Origin: Flavobacteriaceae bacterium
GTDB lineage: Bacteria; Bacteroidota; Bacteroidia; Flavobacteriales; Flavobacteriaceae
Direction of reading: 5' to 3'
DNA length: 64,000 nucleotides
Assembly (NCBI GenBank): GCA_947456955.1
Contig: CANGTQ010000004.1
Span: forward strand, 1 to 64,000
Positions 35,204 to 43,941 of the stretch are shown in pieces. The notes under the pieces are model-generated. The model saw only the letters and a program-made list of their open reading frames with translations. It was not told the origin of the DNA and made no database searches. Both the position numbers and the translations under genes were made by a program. Positions within the stretch are counted from its first letter, which is position 1. Each line of letters begins with the position of its first letter.

Positions 35204-36757
35204 ATGTCAACAATTGCACAACAATTCGGCATGACCGAAGCGCTGGAAATACTAGGAATAAAAGCTATAAACGAAGGAACTTCAACAGGAAACAATTGGT
35301 TTTCAAACGGAGAAGTTTTCGAATCATACTCGCCAGTAGATGGCCAATTAATAGGAAAAGTGAAAGCATCAACCGCTGCCGATTATGAAAAAGCAATGCA
35401 ATCAGCAACCGAAGCGTTCAAAACATTCAAACTTATGCCAGCGCCTCAACGAGGAGAAATTGTACGTCAGTTTGGTGAAAAGTTGCGCAAAAACAAAGAA
35501 GCGTTAGGGAAATTGGTTTCTTATGAAATGGGGAAATCATTACAAGAAGGCTACGGAGAAGTTCAAGAAATGATTGACATCTGCGATTTTGCCGTTGGTC
35601 TTTCCCGTCAACTACACGGATTAACCATGCACTCTGAACGTCCAGGACACCGTATGTACGAGCAATACCATCCATTGGGAATAGTCGGAATCATTTCCGC
35701 TTTCAACTTTCCAGTAGCTGTATGGGCTTGGAACACAGCGTTAGCATGGATTTGTGGCGATGTTTGTGTTTGGAAACCATCCGAAAAAACTCCCTTATGC
35801 GGAATCGCTTGTCAAAATATAATTGCAGAAGTGTTGAAAGAAAATAACCTCCCGGAAGGAATTTCTTGTTTAATCAACGGCGATTATAAAGTAGGCGAAT
35901 TAATGACACATGATAAAAGAATTCCATTAGTTTCGGCAACCGGTTCAACTCGAATGGGTAAAATCGTAGCGCAAGCTTGTGCGGCACGTTTAGGAAAATC
36001 ATTATTAGAATTAGGAGGAAACAACGCTATTATTGTAACGCCTGATGCTGATATTAAAATGACGGTAATCGGTGCCGTTTTTGGAGCTGTTGGAACGGCA
36101 GGCCAACGTTGTACCTCAACTAGAAGATTAATCATCCACGAAAGTATTTATGATAAAGTTCGAGATGCTATTGTTGGTGCTTATAGTCAATTACGAATCG
36201 GGAATCCATTAGACCAAAATAATCACGTTGGACCACTTATCGACAAACAAGCAGTTGAAATGTATAATAATGCCTTAACAAAAGTGGTTGCCGAAGGCGG
36301 AAAAATATTGGTTGAAGGTGGCGTGCTGAATGGCGCAGGTTATGAAAGCGGTTGCTATGTTAAACCAGCCATTGCAGAAGCTAATAATTCATTTGAAATT
36401 GTGCAACACGAAACATTTGCACCGGTTTTATATCTTCTTAAATATTCTGGTAATGTTCACGATGCTATTGCTATTCAAAACGGTGTTGCCCAAGGATTAT
36501 CATCAGCTATAATGACTAATAATCTTCGCGAAGCTGAAGCCTTTTTATCTGTTGCTGGTTCCGATTGTGGCATTGCGAACGTAAACATCGGAACTTCCGG
36601 TGCTGAAATTGGTGGTGCTTTTGGTGGTGAAAAAGAAACTGGTGGAGGTCGCGAATCAGGTTCTGATGCATGGAAAGTGTATATGAGAAGACAAACGAAT
36701 ACGATCAATTATACGACAAGTTTGCCATTGGCACAAGGAATTAAATTTGATTTGTAG
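35204..36757 (+). CDS. amaB: ALDH7-type aldehyde dehydrogenase (L-aminoadipate-semialdehyde dehydrogenase)
   Basis: 517 residues of the antiquitin (ALDH7) group, which oxidises alpha-aminoadipate semialdehyde in lysine catabolism. Catalytic Cys is in 'GTAGQRCTSTRRLI' and the general base Glu in 'LLELGGNNAI'; NAD-binding motifs are 'GIISAFNFPVAVWAWN' and 'SATGSTRMGK'. The C-terminal 'GAFGGEKETGGGRESGSD' is highly typical of ALDH7. No lysine-degradation partner is adjacent, so the physiological substrate rests on family membership. Confidence 0.88.
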   Translation: MSTIAQQFGMTEALEILGIKAINEGTSTGNNWFSNGEVFESYSPVDGQLIGKVKASTAADYEKAMQSATEAFKTFKLMPAPQRGEIVRQFGEKLRKNKEALGKLVSYEMGKSLQEGYGEVQEMIDICDFAVGLSRQLHGLTMHSERPGHRMYEQYHPLGIVGIISAFNFPVAVWAWNTALAWICGDVCVWKPSEKTPLCGIACQNIIAEVLKENNLPEGISCLINGDYKVGELMTHDKRIPLVSATGSTRMGKIVAQACAARLGKSLLELGGNNAIIVTPDADIKMTVIGAVFGAVGTAGQRCTSTRRLIIHESIYDKVRDAIVGAYSQLRIGNPLDQNNHVGPLIDKQAVEMYNNALTKVVAEGGKILVEGGVLNGAGYESGCYVKPAIAEANNSFEIVQHETFAPVLYLLKYSGNVHDAIAIQNGVAQGLSSAIMTNNLREAEAFLSVAGSDCGIANVNIGTSGAEIGGAFGGEKETGGGRESGSDAWKVYMRRQTNTINYTTSLPLAQGIKFDL

Positions 36758-36777
36758 TTTTAGAAAAAAGAGATAAA

Positions 36778-36808
36778 GAAAAGCGTCCTCATCGGGACGC
36801 TTTTCTTA
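36778..36808. terminator. Shared terminator between convergent genes
   Basis: A perfect 11-bp stem GAAAAGCGTCC/GGACGCTTTTC (36778-36788 with 36795-36805) lies between the ALDH gene (plus) and the gene at 36820 (minus). It has a T-rich exit on both strands. Confidence 0.8.
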
Positions 36809-36819
36809 AATAGTGTTAT

Positions 36820-37644
36820 CTAATTATCACTTACATCTTTGAAAAATTTAGGACCTATTTGTGCCTGATTAAATCCAGTCATTACTCGTCCATATAGTAA
36901 TTCGCTATTTTTCGCACAGATAAAGAGTACAAACTTTAAATTTTTATAATTAATCACTTTTAGGAATACGGCATCCTCATTTTGATCTTCGATAGCTTTT
37001 TCTATATTTTCAGTGGTTGTGAAAAGAAACTTATAATTATATACTTTTTTTAAACCCTCTTCGTGGTCAATTTCATCTTTAAGGCCATTACGAGTTACAT
37101 AAAGTGTTTTGTTTTGTATTCTTTTTTTGTTTCTTTCATTTACTTCATCCAGATAATCTTTTAAATCAAGATCCTTTTTTTTATTCAAATCGAAAACAAA
37201 ATTAATTTCGCTTTGCATCATCTGTATTGAAAAAAGCATTTCCACAGGAGATGTTTTATCCAGCTGTACCAACGACAACACATCTTTAGGGGTGTTTTTT
37301 TTATATTCTTTAAACATGGCAAGTTTTGTCACTCCGTATGCCATATTTAGTGCTCCTGTAGTTCCTGCGGTTCTCGAAAAACTGTACTCAACCTGATCCA
37401 CAAAAAAAGAACCATCTCCAGTTAATTTTGCAACTTGATTTGGTTTGATCATTTCAAATTTATTGACTGTCCAATATTTTATTAAAATGTCATTAATAAT
37501 CTTATTGTACTTTTTATCACCAGACATTATAAAGTAAGTTGTTCCTTCTTTAAAAGATCCATATTCTCTAATATCCGTATTAACTTCCTGGCTATAGCAA
37601 TATGAAGATAGAAGCAATAGAATAACACTCAGTTTTTTTATCAT
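36820..37644 (-). CDS. Exported protein of unknown function
   Basis: 274 residues with a Sec signal ('MIKKLSVILLLLSSYCYS'). The mature protein is alpha/beta with a lysine-rich central helix ('FDLNKKKDLDLKDYLDEVNE'), and the C-terminus includes 'FVLFICAKNSELLYGRV'. No domain recognised. Similar exported proteins of about this size occur in flavobacteria (memory only). Divergent from the small lipoprotein at 37810. Confidence 0.7.
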   Translation of the reverse strand: MIKKLSVILLLLSSYCYSQEVNTDIREYGSFKEGTTYFIMSGDKKYNKIINDILIKYWTVNKFEMIKPNQVAKLTGDGSFFVDQVEYSFSRTAGTTGALNMAYGVTKLAMFKEYKKNTPKDVLSLVQLDKTSPVEMLFSIQMMQSEINFVFDLNKKKDLDLKDYLDEVNERNKKRIQNKTLYVTRNGLKDEIDHEEGLKKVYNYKFLFTTTENIEKAIEDQNEDAVFLKVINYKNLKFVLFICAKNSELLYGRVMTGFNQAQIGPKFFKDVSDN

Positions 37645-37725
37645 AATTTTTATTTAAAATTAGTTTGAATTTTGGTTGGTCGTATACAAAATTCACACAA
37701 GAATATAAAAATTTGATTTAATATC

Positions 37726-37755
37726 AAAACCGACTAAAATTAGTCGGTTTTTTTT
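37726..37755 (+). terminator. Orphan terminator-like hairpin in a divergent intergenic region
   Basis: AAAACCGACTA (37726-37736) pairs perfectly with TAGTCGGTTTT (37741-37751), and T's follow on the plus strand. No plus-strand gene lies upstream, so it would end a short transcript or a leader of the gene at 37810. Confidence 0.7.
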
Positions 37756-37809
37756 ACGCAACTTTGTGAACGATTAAATATCTATTCGAAAAATTATAAC
37801 TTAAAAACT

Positions 37810-38187
37810 ATGAAGAAACTATTCTTATTTTTTTTGTTCACAACGGTGTTCTTTACTTCATCATGTGATGATAATGATGATAATCAGATTTTTTGCACAG
37901 ATCAATTTGTATATGGATTAAATGTTATTGTTCTTGATGCTGTAACAGGAAACCCAATATTTCAAGATATAGAAGTCAAAGCAGTTGATGGGGCCTATCA
38001 GGAACTATTAGAATTAGTTCCAGGTTTAGAATATGCATTTGTTGGAGCCGGAGAAAGAGCCGGAACCTATGTTGTAACGGTCACTAAAGCAGGTTATCAA
38101 ACGTATACCTCAGCGCCAATTATATTAACACGAGATGAATGTCACGTTATTCCGCAGTCTTTGACAGTGAATTTACAGTCAAATTAA
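37810..38187 (+). CDS. Small lipoprotein with carboxypeptidase-regulatory-like fold
   Basis: A 125-residue lipoprotein (Cys19, 'FFTSSC', followed by an Asp/Asn-rich tether). The body 'GLNVIVLDAVTGNPIFQDIE' through 'GTYVVTVTKAGYQTYTSAPI' matches the small beta-sandwich of carboxypeptidase regulatory domains. Two cysteines ('IFCTDQF', 'DECHVIP') could pair. Function unknown; surface or periplasmic binding is plausible. A strong terminator follows. Confidence 0.75.
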   Translation: MKKLFLFFLFTTVFFTSSCDDNDDNQIFCTDQFVYGLNVIVLDAVTGNPIFQDIEVKAVDGAYQELLELVPGLEYAFVGAGERAGTYVVTVTKAGYQTYTSAPIILTRDECHVIPQSLTVNLQSN

Positions 38188-38191
38188 TCAT

Positions 38192-38225
38192 AAAAAAACG
38201 TTCCGAAATCGGAACGTTTTTTTTT
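38192..38225 (+). terminator. Strong terminator after the small lipoprotein gene
   Basis: AAACGTTCCGA pairs with TCGGAACGTTT across a 2-nt centre (positions about 38196-38219), flanked by A-run and T-run, so it can work on both strands. It also lies just beyond the phnA fragment. Confidence 0.85.
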
Positions 38226-38229
38226 GCTT

Positions 38230-38334
38230 TTACTTTGTCTTCTTGACATACTGCGTCAAAATCACAATATGCTGTCCTTCAACTCTGCCTTCAATTTGTT
38301 CCGCGTTATCCCAAACCAGTTTGATATTGTTAAC
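38230..38334 (-). pseudogene. 3'-terminal fragment of a second phnA copy
   Basis: Minus-strand translation gives 34 residues plus stop, from 'VNNIKLVWDNAEQIEG' to 'IVILTQYVKKTK'. This is nearly identical to the C-terminus of the intact phnA at 45340-45921 (differences such as D/E and N/H). The rest of that gene is absent: upstream the sequence is the end of the CHAT gene, whose stop codon overlaps the fragment by 5 bp. DNA identity to the intact copy is about 85%, so the duplication is not very recent. Confidence 0.88.
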
Positions 38335-40966
38335 GACGGTGACGCTTTATATAGCGCAGTGGTATAAACACCCCAACAACACCAACAAAAAACAACACCA
38401 AGCCCCAATAATTTCGCTGGTGCAATTCAATCGTTTCATTATTACCAGTAATATTCAACCCAGCCCAATACAACGGATTAGACATTCTTGGTGAAGCTGT
38501 TGCCAAATAATCCAACTTTGCTTTTTGTAATGCCTCCGACTTGGTACAACCACTATCCAAATACTTTAAAAAAGAACTGATGATTTGTGACGAACTCTTC
38601 TCATCAATTTTCCACGAGGCCAACATCATACTTTTTACCCCAATAGCTGTAAAAGCTCGGGCTAAGTTGATGTTCCCTTCTCTTGATTTATAACCAACTC
38701 CACTTTCACAGGCTCCTAAAAGAAGAAAATCACAATTAGCTTTCAAATTGTACACTTCATTCATACTCAAAAAACCATCGGAAAAATGAATACCTTTATT
38801 AGATTCGATTTCATCATCTGATGCGCTTCCGTGAGATAATAAAGCAACTATTCTATCGTTTTCTAGATGTTTTGAAAATGCTTTTTTTGTGGCGCCTTTA
38901 TCTTGAATTAAATTTGCATTATATAAATGAGCAAGTTCTTGAGACTTGGTGCTAGATTCTTTTAATTCAGTCAAATTTCTAGAGGAAAACCTGGGACTAA
39001 AAACAGAAAATGTAGTAGATTTTGAAACCCTTTTTTCTACAAGGTTCGCAATAGAAGAAGACAGACCGTAACTAAATTGATACTTCTTAAGCAAATAAGG
39101 CAGCTTACTAAAATCATTGGATGTTGATGGTGCAGAAAGCAATAATTCAAAAGGAAAATTCCCAAAACTAACACTTGGAATTATTGTAATATGAGTAACT
39201 TTTTTCGGCAAATAACTTTCAAAAGGTTTGAAATAGTTTTGGTAATACTCAAAAGCCTCTTTTTTATATTTTGAAATAGTATTTTGGTTCAATTCTTTTA
39301 ATAAATCAAATAACTTCTTTTCTTGTTCAGAAATATTTGATAAATCTTTGAACGCTACAACTTTGATAATATCTTTAGAAACAACGAATATAAACGGAAC
39401 AAATTGACCCTGCTGATCATTGACATTAATGCTTAGTACAGCTTCATTTTCTTTAAGTTTATTTTGAACACCTTTTAATGATAGCAACTTGTCTTTGGTA
39501 AATAAATCAGTTTGTTCTTGCACAGAAACATACATTTTATAGCGCTTATCAAACTTACTTTTTGCATCTTCATTCAAGATAATTTTGCTATTCAATTTTA
39601 AAATTAAATTATCAAAGCTTTCGTAAGTTTTGATAGTACTCGTGTCTGAAATAGTGCTGGATTGCCATTTTCTTTCTTTATATAAATTCTCTAATAAACC
39701 GCTGTATTTAGATTTCTCATCATATCGAAAACACATATCAATGTAGCGCTTTTCCCCTGTGGCTTTATACAATCTATAATAATTCTTAGCCATAGCACTG
39801 TAAGGTGAAGCGCAATAACCATTAGTATTAAAACGTTCCTTGCTTTTAAAAATGGTATTGGCATATTGTACCCAATACTTTTCCTCTAAAAACAACGTTT
39901 TTTCTATTTCAAATAATAATTTTGGATTTTTATTTTTGATATACATATCATCCAAACACCAAGCCTTCCATTTTAATAAATCAAATAGAAGACCATTATT
40001 ATTGGTAAAAACAAAAGGAGTAAGCGTTAGTCGTTTAATTCCAAAATCATAATTTTTTAAAGCCGCTTGATACTCTTTTTTATAAAAAAACATCAAACCC
40101 TTTAATGAATATAAAAAGGCGGCATTAGGATGATAAAAACCTGCTAACTTATCATTCATTGCTATAGCTTTATTATAGAAAGAAATAGCCCTGTCAGCAC
40201 ATTTTATATTTAAATTATAATCTCCATAGTTAGAATATAAATTAGCAGCAAATTCAATATTGGGAGCTGCTATAGATACCATTAATCGAGCTTTTTTTAA
40301 ATTATCATAAGGATAACGTTTGTTAATGAAATAGCAGAGGCTGTCAACGTATTGTAGTTTGATAGCCAAAGTTGGAGCATGGTTCCTTTCGGTAAATAAA
40401 TGCGCATTATAGAAAATATAAGGATCAACCTCTTTTTGGTCTGGATGCTTATGGTAAATTTTTAAGGCTGCATTAGTGTATCGGAATGCTTTATCAATAA
40501 TTGACCGCATATTATAATACCTGCCAACATAAGCGTAATAAAGCGCTTTGTAAATTTCTTTTTCTGGAGCTGCTTTTTTGTAATACTGATAAAAAGTGGT
40601 GGTTTCTGTTAAATAATCTTCTATCAAATAGAGTTTATCGTAACCTATAGCTAGCAACTGATGGGTTTTAGCCAACAGTAAATAGTTTTTGTAAGTTGCC
40701 TTGTTTAATAAAACAATATTCTGTTTCAGAATAGCCATTGCTTTATAAGTAGCGCCCAAATCAATATAACAATCAGCCAGACCATTTTTAGCCTCAACTT
40801 CTAGATCTAGGTTATGTCCTTGTTTTGCTTCCTTACTTATTTGTTCATACAAAGGAACCGCATGCCTATAATCAGAACGGTCCAAATAAGCCTGGGCTTT
40901 TTGGAGCGCTTGCCCTGAAGTCTGAAACGAAAAAAACAATAGAATAAGAAAAAAACAATTCCTCAT
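38330..40966 (-). CDS. TPR-CHAT protein, exported, with C-terminal transmembrane helix
   Basis: The start at 40966 gives 878 residues with a signal peptide ('MRNCFFLILLFFSFQTSGQA'). TPR-like helical repeats fill about residues 20-430, then comes a CHAT caspase-like domain (about 550-840) with the His/Cys dyad His712 ('VALLSHGSASDDE') and Cys753 ('LLLGACESGVGY'). The end carries 'NPLYWAGLNITGN', a transmembrane helix (about 850-868) and a basic tail. It is thus predicted to hold its protease domain in the periplasm. Its stop lies in the truncated phnA copy. It may act with the ECF sigma and membrane TPR proteins nearby (inference). Confidence 0.9.
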   Translation of the reverse strand: MRNCFFLILLFFSFQTSGQALQKAQAYLDRSDYRHAVPLYEQISKEAKQGHNLDLEVEAKNGLADCYIDLGATYKAMAILKQNIVLLNKATYKNYLLLAKTHQLLAIGYDKLYLIEDYLTETTTFYQYYKKAAPEKEIYKALYYAYVGRYYNMRSIIDKAFRYTNAALKIYHKHPDQKEVDPYIFYNAHLFTERNHAPTLAIKLQYVDSLCYFINKRYPYDNLKKARLMVSIAAPNIEFAANLYSNYGDYNLNIKCADRAISFYNKAIAMNDKLAGFYHPNAAFLYSLKGLMFFYKKEYQAALKNYDFGIKRLTLTPFVFTNNNGLLFDLLKWKAWCLDDMYIKNKNPKLLFEIEKTLFLEEKYWVQYANTIFKSKERFNTNGYCASPYSAMAKNYYRLYKATGEKRYIDMCFRYDEKSKYSGLLENLYKERKWQSSTISDTSTIKTYESFDNLILKLNSKIILNEDAKSKFDKRYKMYVSVQEQTDLFTKDKLLSLKGVQNKLKENEAVLSINVNDQQGQFVPFIFVVSKDIIKVVAFKDLSNISEQEKKLFDLLKELNQNTISKYKKEAFEYYQNYFKPFESYLPKKVTHITIIPSVSFGNFPFELLLSAPSTSNDFSKLPYLLKKYQFSYGLSSSIANLVEKRVSKSTTFSVFSPRFSSRNLTELKESSTKSQELAHLYNANLIQDKGATKKAFSKHLENDRIVALLSHGSASDDEIESNKGIHFSDGFLSMNEVYNLKANCDFLLLGACESGVGYKSREGNINLARAFTAIGVKSMMLASWKIDEKSSSQIISSFLKYLDSGCTKSEALQKAKLDYLATASPRMSNPLYWAGLNITGNNETIELHQRNYWGLVLFFVGVVGVFIPLRYIKRHRR

Positions 40967-41157
40967 AAAGTAAAAAAGATAGTACAATATATCAAAATAT
41001 CCATCATAAAAAACCTTTATCAAAAGTTCTATAATCTCAACATTTCTGTCATCACGACCATTTTTTCATTACGACGAAGGAAAAAGAATATAACAATCTC
41101 AAAAAAAAGGACTCCTTCCAGAACCCTTTCTTACTTCTTAAAAGTAATACTTAAAAC

Positions 41158-41787
41158 CTATTTAATATTTAAATGACAATAGTAAATATCTGTTGCTATA
41201 CCTCCATCTGTCATCTTTTTCTTTCTATAAAATATTACTCCGCCATTACCACCAAAAGCTTCTATAGTAAAATCTAATTTTTCTTTTTTACTATTAGTTG
41301 TGGTTCCGGTCACCGATTCATATTCGGGCATAACACCCCAATAATAAATAGATGGATTTTTTTGATCAAAATTTAATACTTCAATTTTGTCATTTAGTTT
41401 AAAGGTCAAAGTGTTCTTCTCATAATCAACTTTAATATAATTTGTTATTTTACCTTGACTTTCACTAAAATTTAAAGTTTTGTTTTTATAAACTTTCACT
41501 CTTACGCCCCTGCGTAATGTTTCTACTTTCTCATTTAAAGAAAATTCGCAAGATGTTATAACAAAAATTTCAGATTTAGGATTATAACTAATCTCTTCCT
41601 GTCCTTGAAAACTACTTTCTTCATATTCATTTTGACTAATAGAATCCACTTGTACTTGAGAATAACTACTAAAAGCTGTCAAAAGAATTAAAGTAATCAA
41701 AAAAAACCTTTTTGTTTTATTGGATGATTTATTAATTACTATTGTTTCTTCATTGATTAAATAAAGAAAAAAAGCTAATTTTCTCAT
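41158..41787 (-). CDS. Exported or membrane-anchored protein of unknown function
   Basis: 209 residues. A hydrophobic segment after a polar N-terminus ('KRFFLITLILLTAFSSYS') could be a long signal or an anchor. The rest is beta-rich with charged turns ('ITSCEFSLNEKVETLRRGVR', 'IEAFGGNGGVIFYRKKK'). No family recognised. It lies in the island between the CHAT gene and a small lipoprotein, same strand, and may be part of the same system. Confidence 0.6.
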   Translation of the reverse strand: MRKLAFFLYLINEETIVINKSSNKTKRFFLITLILLTAFSSYSQVQVDSISQNEYEESSFQGQEEISYNPKSEIFVITSCEFSLNEKVETLRRGVRVKVYKNKTLNFSESQGKITNYIKVDYEKNTLTFKLNDKIEVLNFDQKNPSIYYWGVMPEYESVTGTTTNSKKEKLDFTIEAFGGNGGVIFYRKKKMTDGGIATDIYYCHLNIK

Positions 41788-42049
41788 AATGTAAATTTTG
41801 AATGATTAAATTTAAATGAATTTTAGTTTATATAAATGAGGATTGATTTTAAAACCAATCCTCAAGTATATTTTAATCAAAGAAGAACTATTTTAAAATA
41901 TTATTTACTAGTTGTTTTTAATTTTCAACTTTAAATCCTTACATAAACTACTAGATTTATTCTAAATAAAGCCTAGAAATAATTATTTTTAAAGGACGCT
42001 CCTTCATTTTCTGGTAGTTACGTTTACTAAATTATATTAAGGTTATGAT

Positions 42050-42439
42050 TTATTCACTTAATCGGTATGATACTCCCCTTGGATAATCCCATTTTCCATC
42101 CCAAAAATACATTAATACTTCATTATTGTACACAACGTATTTGGTATTTGAAGAAGTAGCATCAGCTTTATCTTTATCGTAAACAGTTATCTCATTCTCT
42201 TGTGTAGAATACTTGTATTTATAAGAAGAAACGGAACCGTCATCACTGCCATAGCTATATATTAACTCATTATCGCTAATAAAATAAATTGCTGTCCTCC
42301 CATCTAATTTTTTAAAATACTTTCCTTTAAGGCCTTTTGAATCCAACTTTGGATCTTTACTTTTACTTTCATTCCCACAACCTGTAAGAATAAATGAAGC
42401 AAATAGTATTGCTCCGAAAATTGTCATTACTTTTTTCAT
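42050..42439 (-). CDS. Small lipoprotein of unknown function
   Basis: A 129-residue lipoprotein (Cys21, 'ILTGC'). The mature part is Lys/Asp/Ser-rich at first and then beta-strand rich ('TAIYFISDNELIYSYG', 'KYVVYNNEVLMYFWDG'), like small stress or copper-resistance type lipoproteins, but no specific family is claimed. Its 5' region (42462-42582) is duplicated upstream of the gene at 42760-43293. Confidence 0.65.
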   Translation of the reverse strand: MKKVMTIFGAILFASFILTGCGNESKSKDPKLDSKGLKGKYFKKLDGRTAIYFISDNELIYSYGSDDGSVSSYKYKYSTQENEITVYDKDKADATSSNTKYVVYNNEVLMYFWDGKWDYPRGVSYRLSE

Positions 42440-42461
42440 GATTGATTTATTATTTAATTTT

Positions 42462-42582
42462 CCTACTCTTTTTAGGATTTTCGGTTTCTCCTATAATTTT
42501 TAATATCAATTGAATTTCAATGAAAAATAAACTTTACAATCATAAAAACATACAACGTAATTATTCAAAATTTTAAAATATT
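42462..42582 (-). repeat. Duplicated leader, copy 1
   Basis: About 120 bp matching 43313-43435. The first 37 positions are identical in both copies; the rest is similar with small gaps. It lies 22 bp upstream of a minus-strand start codon. Confidence 0.8.
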
Positions 42583-42716
42583 GATGTGTTTTTTTGCTAT
42601 TGTTAATATCATTATGTCTGATTTTAATTACTCTTACTCTTGATGCCCTTTCTTACTTAATTAAAACCACTAATTTTTTATTGCTACAACTTTTTTTATA
42701 GTAATTAAAAAAGGAG

Positions 42717-42745
42717 TGGGCACGGATTGCAAATCCGCACTATCG
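42717..42745. repeat. REP-like palindrome
   Basis: CGGATT-GCA-AATCCG (42723-42737) in the context GTGGGCACGG...CCGCACTAT resembles short palindromes that accompany REP-associated tyrosine transposases in Bacteroidota (from memory). No such transposase is in the window. Confidence 0.45.
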
Positions 42746-42759
42746 GGATTTTATAGTTT

Positions 42760-43293
42760 TTATTTTGATTTTGTATAATGAGCCCAAAGCAATATTGCTA
42801 CAGGAACGAATAAAACATATGAAATAAAAGCATCAATAAATAGACATACAATAAAACTAATAGAATAAATGGGTATAATATATTTTAAATATGGCTTAAT
42901 AGAATTATAAAAATCTACAATTTTATTGGCCATTTTTTTAAGTTCTACTTCATTTGCTTCTCTATTTAATCTTTCTTGTTCTCGTTCCATTTCTAATTCC
43001 TCTACTGATTTAGTATTTCTACTTACATCATTAGATTTTCCATCGTTTTTCAATTTAGATTTTTCGTCTTCAATTCCTATAAATTTTATTCCAAAATTAC
43101 TATCATCTAAAACTTGTTCTGGATTAATTCCTGTTTTAGAACTAATAAAATTTTTACACTTTGTTTTCCATACACCTGGCCCGTCAGAATAAATTTTTTC
43201 ATCTACAATAATTTCTAATTTTTTTACTGGAGAAATGCTTGACCCTGGTTTTAGATTTTCGTAAAACCTATAGCTAATTAAATGTTTATACAT
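42760..43293 (-). CDS. Membrane protein with coiled coil and C-terminal hydrophobic hairpin
   Basis: 177 residues, with no signal peptide. The N-terminal domain ('MYKHLISYRFYENLKPGSSI', 'GPGVWKTKCKNFISSKTG') is followed by a charged coiled coil (about 95-125, 'EELEMEREQERLNREANEVE') and two hydrophobic helices ending 'LFVPVAILLWAHYTKSK'. It would face the cytoplasm with a C-terminal membrane anchor. No family recognised. It shares a duplicated leader with the lipoprotein at 42050. Confidence 0.6.
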   Translation of the reverse strand: MYKHLISYRFYENLKPGSSISPVKKLEIIVDEKIYSDGPGVWKTKCKNFISSKTGINPEQVLDDSNFGIKFIGIEDEKSKLKNDGKSNDVSRNTKSVEELEMEREQERLNREANEVELKKMANKIVDFYNSIKPYLKYIIPIYSISFIVCLFIDAFISYVLFVPVAILLWAHYTKSK

Positions 43294-43312
43294 TTTTTAA
43301 GTTATTTTATTA

Positions 43313-43435
43313 CCTACTCTTTTTAGGATTTTCGGTTTCTCCTATAATTATTTAATGTTAATTCTATATTCGATAAAAACAAACTTTACAACCTTAAAAA
43401 CGTAAAACGTAATGATCTCAAATTTTTAAAATATT
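43313..43435 (-). repeat. Duplicated leader, copy 2
   Basis: Counterpart of 42462-42582, located 19 bp upstream of the start codon of the gene at 42760-43293. Confidence 0.8.
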
Positions 43436-43445
43436 AGATAAATTT

Positions 43446-43553
43446 TTATCTATTATTCATGCTAGTCCTTTGGGCAGAAAGCATTTGATGATACAACATA
43501 TCTTGAGCATTCACGGAAAATGTAACTAAAAAAAGAAGTAAAATTTTATTCAT
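43446..43553 (-). CDS. Secreted micropeptide, 35 residues
   Basis: ATG at 43553 and TAA at 43446-43448 enclose 35 codons: a clean signal peptide ('MNKILLLFLVTFSVNAQ') and a mature part of only 18 residues ('DMLYHQMLSAQRTSMNNR'). It begins 11 bp after the stop of the small HTH gene on the same strand, which supports translation as part of that unit. It may be a true signalling micropeptide or the remnant of a longer secreted protein. Confidence 0.5.
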   Translation of the reverse strand: MNKILLLFLVTFSVNAQDMLYHQMLSAQRTSMNNR

Positions 43554-43563
43554 TTTTATTGTT

Positions 43564-43779
43564 TTAAGTAATAAAACAAAGCCTACACTCCGCTTCATAC
43601 AAATACGTTTCTAACCTATTGTCATAAACTATAGGTGCTTTCATCTCATTTTTCATAAAAGCAATATAATAATGCACACTTCGTTCTGATATTTCAAGTT
43701 TTTGAGCCAATTGTTTTGGCGTTCCTGTTTGTTTGGTAATAATCAACTCGTGCAATCGTATAAAAACGCGTATATCCAT
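43564..43779 (-). CDS. Small HTH DNA-binding protein
   Basis: The ATG at 43779 gives 71 residues ('MDIRVFIRLHELI'); a GTG at 43809 would add ten. The sequence 'GTPKQLAQKLEISERSVHYY' is a winged-helix HTH of the HTH_11/DeoR-like type, followed by a short wing ('PIVYDNRLETYLY'). Two C-terminal cysteines ('ECRLC'). Probably a local transcription regulator. It is divergent from the ECF sigma gene (162 bp apart) and upstream of the micropeptide gene. Confidence 0.75.
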   Translation of the reverse strand: MDIRVFIRLHELIITKQTGTPKQLAQKLEISERSVHYYIAFMKNEMKAPIVYDNRLETYLYEAECRLCFIT

Positions 43780-43941
43780 AATTTCATTCGCAATTTTACA
43801 ACCACTCACCGCAACCTCCTTGCGGTCAATGTTTTTTTGTTAAAAATGTTTATAAAATCAATACGATTAAGCAGCTTAATCTTCCCGACGTACTCATAAA
43901 AAAAATATATTTGCGACTACTAAAAAGCCAAAATATAGTTT

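Larger units (their letters stand above)
42440..42759 (-). other. Intergenic region with leader repeat and REP-like palindrome
   Basis: 320 bp without a gene. It holds leader repeat copy 1 (42462-42582) and a short palindrome (42723-42737). Otherwise AT-rich. Confidence 0.6.

Noticed and set aside
38226..38334. PhnA-like sequence as a functional small gene
   Set aside because: Only the last 34 codons are present, without a start codon or ribosome-binding region, and it overlaps the CHAT stop.
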